NCBI RefSeq assembly: GCF_018691265.1
Contig: NW_024881296.1
Span: forward strand, 15,965,427 to 16,029,426
Direction: 5' to 3'
From: Tyto alba
Taxonomy: Eukaryota > Chordata > Aves > Strigiformes > Tytonidae
Length of the DNA: 64,000 bases
Shown here: positions 61,441-64,000 of the stretch, one piece after another
Position numbering within the stretch: position 1 is the stretch's first letter
How the letters are laid out: every line of letters starts with the position of its first letter
Position numbers and translations under genes: made by a program
Notes under the pieces: generated by a model
The model's input: only the letters and a program-made list of their open reading frames with translations
Databases searched by the model: none
Told to the model about the DNA's origin: nothing

Positions 61441-61446
61441 TTTATT
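61441..61446 (-). terminator. LTR polyadenylation signal AATAAA
   Basis: AATAAA on the minus strand, 15-24 bases downstream of the LTR TATA box. Probably marks the U3/R region and would direct cleavage shortly downstream. Confidence 0.6.
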
Positions 61447-61460
61447 CGTCCAGGGTACAT

Positions 61461-61470
61461 ATATTTATAC
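61461..61470 (-). promoter_or_regulatory. LTR TATA box
   Basis: GTATAAATAT on the minus strand, just upstream of the LTR polyadenylation signal, as usual for compact retroviral LTRs. Expected start site about 25-30 bases toward lower coordinates. Confidence 0.6.
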
Positions 61471-61578
61471 AGACAATGATAATTATTATGCCTACTAGTC
61501 ACTAGCTGATTGGCTTAAGCTCTAAAGGTCGTATTCGCACGGTCCACCTACTTGCAGTTAGCTAACAGCACAAGCTTC

Positions 61579-61746
61579 TCATAACACTAAGTTTCTCATG
61601 CCACTATTTCTAATTCCTCTTAACTTGTTTTCGATACACAACGGTACCGTAACACAATGTTTCTCAGACCACCATTATCATAACACTAGGTTTCTCAGAC
61701 CACTATTCCTAATTCCTCTTAACCTGTTTTCGACACTCCACGGTAC
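61579..61746 (-). repeat. Internal 69-bp duplication in LTR U3, plus a partial third copy
   Basis: Copies at 61579-61647 and 61678-61746 (offset 99 bp) share the block from TCATAACACTA to CGGTAC with a few changes. A 27-bp part of the unit, TAACACAATGTTTCTCAGAC and onward, occurs a third time at 61650-61676. Repeated U3 segments often serve as enhancers in retroviral LTRs. Confidence 0.85.
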
Positions 61747-61906
61747 ACAAGGCCGAAGCATCCTTGACATTCTTCATGTATCAGCAGCTGCGAGCAGCTG
61801 CAGGCAAACCCTAGTGAGGCCTGGCATCAGCCCCTAGAACAGGCTCTGATCGTACAACTGCTCGGTGGGCTCAGGACCCTTGTCTCTGAGCCATGTTCCA
61901 ACAACA

Positions 61907-61948
61907 AAAAACAAACAAACAAAAAAAACTTAAACAAAACAAAAAATA
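61907..61948 (+). repeat. CAAA/CAAAA-type A-rich tract, right half
   Basis: A-rich sequence with CAAA and CAAAA units resumes directly at the LTR end; best explained as the other half of the array at 61332-61368. Confidence 0.75.
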
Positions 61949-61949
61949 C

Positions 61950-64000
61950 AGAAATCTAGAAAGGGCCATGTTTTACCTTTACAAAACATTTCTTCACCTT
62001 AGGCAGGGTGAAAGGTTGTGTCCCTCTGTCCATATACAGCAAGGAGCAGATGCTTCTTTTGAAAGGGACCATCATCCATGTCACCATGAGCAAAATCTGA
62101 AGTTGTGGTTTGGATTTGCTTCCATCTTTAACAAGCAAGAGCTCCCATTAGTATCAACTGTCATTAAGGGCTGGATAAGGAGATGGGACCAGGACGTGCT
62201 CTTAGTAACACATTGCTACTTTCCACATTGCTTTCCAGAAGTCCCCACAAACAACAGAACTGGTGTGGCTGAGGGCAAGGACACAAACTTTAGGCAGAGC
62301 TGCAGGAGGGGACAGAAATTTTTTTAAATTACTTTGCCACTGGAGAACACCACAACACAAAACCTGGCTCCTAAGTACCTGAGCACCCTGGAAGATATAA
62401 TCTCTGTTCCTCAATTTCACCATTCTTCCTGGAGTGTAAAAGGCCTTTCCCACCTAAAACCACATTGATGGGCTTCATTAACTGAGGTCTGTGAAGCACT
62501 TTAATGAAGACAAATGTTGTGTTAAGTTGCCAAGTATTATATTATACTTACATGCATGTTAACAATAAAGACAGGGAGCTCAGAAGATCTGGCAGAAGCA
62601 TGCTGAACTTATCATGCTGTGATAGACCAAAGTGAAGTAGACACACTTGACAAGGCATGTCTCCATAGCAGCAAGAATAGGATTGCATTAAATGTCATAT
62701 TTATCTAGACTATACCATGAACTTAATCGTAGTGAAGGAGAAATAGGCCCACAAGGAAATAGCAAAGTCTTGAACAATTATGATATATTAAACCCCTTAA
62801 CAATATTGAAACCTCTGATGCGAAAGTTTTTGTACATTTTATTTCATTCTCTTTAACCTCCTGGGGATCTGAGATCAGGAAAACAAAAGGATAAAGCATC
62901 TGCCTTCTGCAGCCTTCTACAGCGTGCATGTGAATACAGGGACAAATATTGTCAGATGCACTTGACAGCTGTAAAAGCAACAGATTCTCTTCTGTCAATT
63001 CCTAGAGAAGGAGTCAGCTGTGCCTGGGTAACAGGAAAGGAAGAAGTGATGCTTCCAGAAATTCCCCCAAGATGAATTTTGGCAAATACCTCCTTCATAA
63101 CTGAGGTGAATTTTTCCATTTTCCAATGGAAATTGAGGACACAACAAAGCAAATGAATAGGACTTCTTAAAACAAAACATGTGGGCACGGGCATTAGCAT
63201 CCTGCTGGTGGAACAGGACAGATGAAGAACTGGGATGAATGAGATGTGGGATTGGGTTTTGCAAAAATTAAATGTGTGTTTGGAGGTTGTCAGAGGTAGG
63301 AGACATGGTCTCTGATAGAGGTTTAGAAGTGAGTGGAGGCTGGCAAATTTTATGTATTTCATTTAAAAACACTCAAGAATGCTTGTCTGAGGCTCTGAAT
63401 TATCTAAGGCCATCCCTTTCTGGGAGACATGTTGTACATAGTTAAATAAAAAAACTACATAGCACGCTAAATACCTGAGGACTTACTTTTAAACATGTAT
63501 ATTATAGTCATCTTACTGCTAAAATCTTTATGCTGACCTATCCTGACCCTTGTACACACATTTTTTGAAATATGTGATGCTCTCTTTAGATCACAGTAAT
63601 TTTAAAATTTCTTACCACAATTCCTCCAGGCTCACATATCATTACCAACAATGAAGACATTGCAAGGATGAACAAGGTGAAAGCTCTGCTGATTGCACAC
63701 AGGGATAAAGAATTTGTAACACATTTAATAATAGTTTTAAAAAGCAAACAAATGCATTGCTGTATCCTTGAGTGTGTGTGCCTAAAGCAAAGTACATTCA
63801 AGGAAAAGCTACTGAATAAGAAAATGATGCTTTTCAATTTTTTTCTGACTTAATTAAAATTTAAATTTCCCTTTCAGTTTTCATGAGGAGACTATATTTT
63901 TAATTATTGTATGTGACCTTTTATATTTTAGCCTAAGTATGAAACAGCCTGAGTATGAAATATTTGGATCAAGCAAAAGTAATTTAAAGCAACCTGAATA
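61950..64000. other. Gene-free stretch
   Basis: No supported gene. Frames of 91 and 136 codons (minus, 62723-62998 and 62952-63362) and 144 codons (plus, 61893-62327, starting in the A-rich tract) match nothing recognisable. A plus-strand segment at 63630-63715 has splice-like borders and protein-like codons; see findings. Confidence 0.55.

Larger units (their letters stand above)
61369..61906 (-). mobile_element. Solo LTR of an endogenous retrovirus
   Basis: A 538-bp element, read on the minus strand, starts TGTTGTTGGAACATGG and ends CGCGGCTCTGCA, so the TG...CA ends are intact. It contains a TATA box (61461-61470) and AATAAA (61446-61441 on the minus strand) followed by a short R/U5-like segment. 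Flanking bases are AAAAA on both sides, consistent with a 5-bp duplication, but the A-rich target makes this uninformative. No primer-binding site or internal retroviral sequence adjoins it. U3 carries an internal 69-bp duplication. CpG content is higher than the surroundings, suggesting relative youth or a CpG-rich family. Retroviral class not determined. Confidence 0.8.

Noticed and set aside
1..64000. tRNA, rRNA, known microRNA hairpins, CRISPR arrays, telomeric repeats
   Set aside because: Looked for on both strands by eye; no cloverleaf, no seed of a familiar microRNA with a hairpin, no spaced direct-repeat array and no TTAGGG array were found.

Overview
The window looks like bird nuclear DNA from a gene-poor region, either intergenic or inside a very large intron. 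The avian call rests on three repeats: a truncated CR1 LINE 3' end at about 50461-50750, an ERVL-type solo LTR at 41762-42236 with a perfect 5-bp target-site duplication, and a second LTR at 61369-61906. An ancient MIR/L2-type fragment at about 11580-11730 fits an amniote genome. The sequence is AT-rich, with many long A/T homopolymers. I see no bacterial or phage signs, no tRNA or rRNA, and no CRISPR array.

No open reading frame could be tied to a known protein. The longest (167 codons, 1412-1915) is about what chance gives in 64 kb of AT-rich DNA, and frames often overlap on both strands. A few short segments with splice-like borders and protein-like codons are reported as speculative findings, not as genes.

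Layout. 1-6985 is AT-rich and gene-free, with a homeodomain-type TAAT cluster at 616-671. 6990-8110 is the only CpG-rich, GC-rich block and is a candidate orphan CpG island, split by a 27-base T tract. 8110-15480 is non-coding, with ancient repeats near 11450-11730. 15480-21090 holds three stretches that look like conserved regulatory elements, plus a GC-rich segment ending in AATAAA and A25 (19464-20198) that may be a retrocopy. 21100-41756 is mostly featureless, with A tracts and two G-quadruplex motifs. 41757-42241 is the ERVL-type LTR with its duplication, followed by a possible conserved element at 42400-42860. 42870-57430 contains the CR1 copy and small tandem repeats. 57430-64000 holds a 19-bp minisatellite, a C-rich block, and the second LTR, which sits inside a CAAAA-type A-rich tract.

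No genes here can be said to work together. Any function is most likely regulatory (CpG island, clustered transcription-factor motifs, LTR promoters). All family names come from pattern recognition alone; no alignment, masking or conservation search was run.
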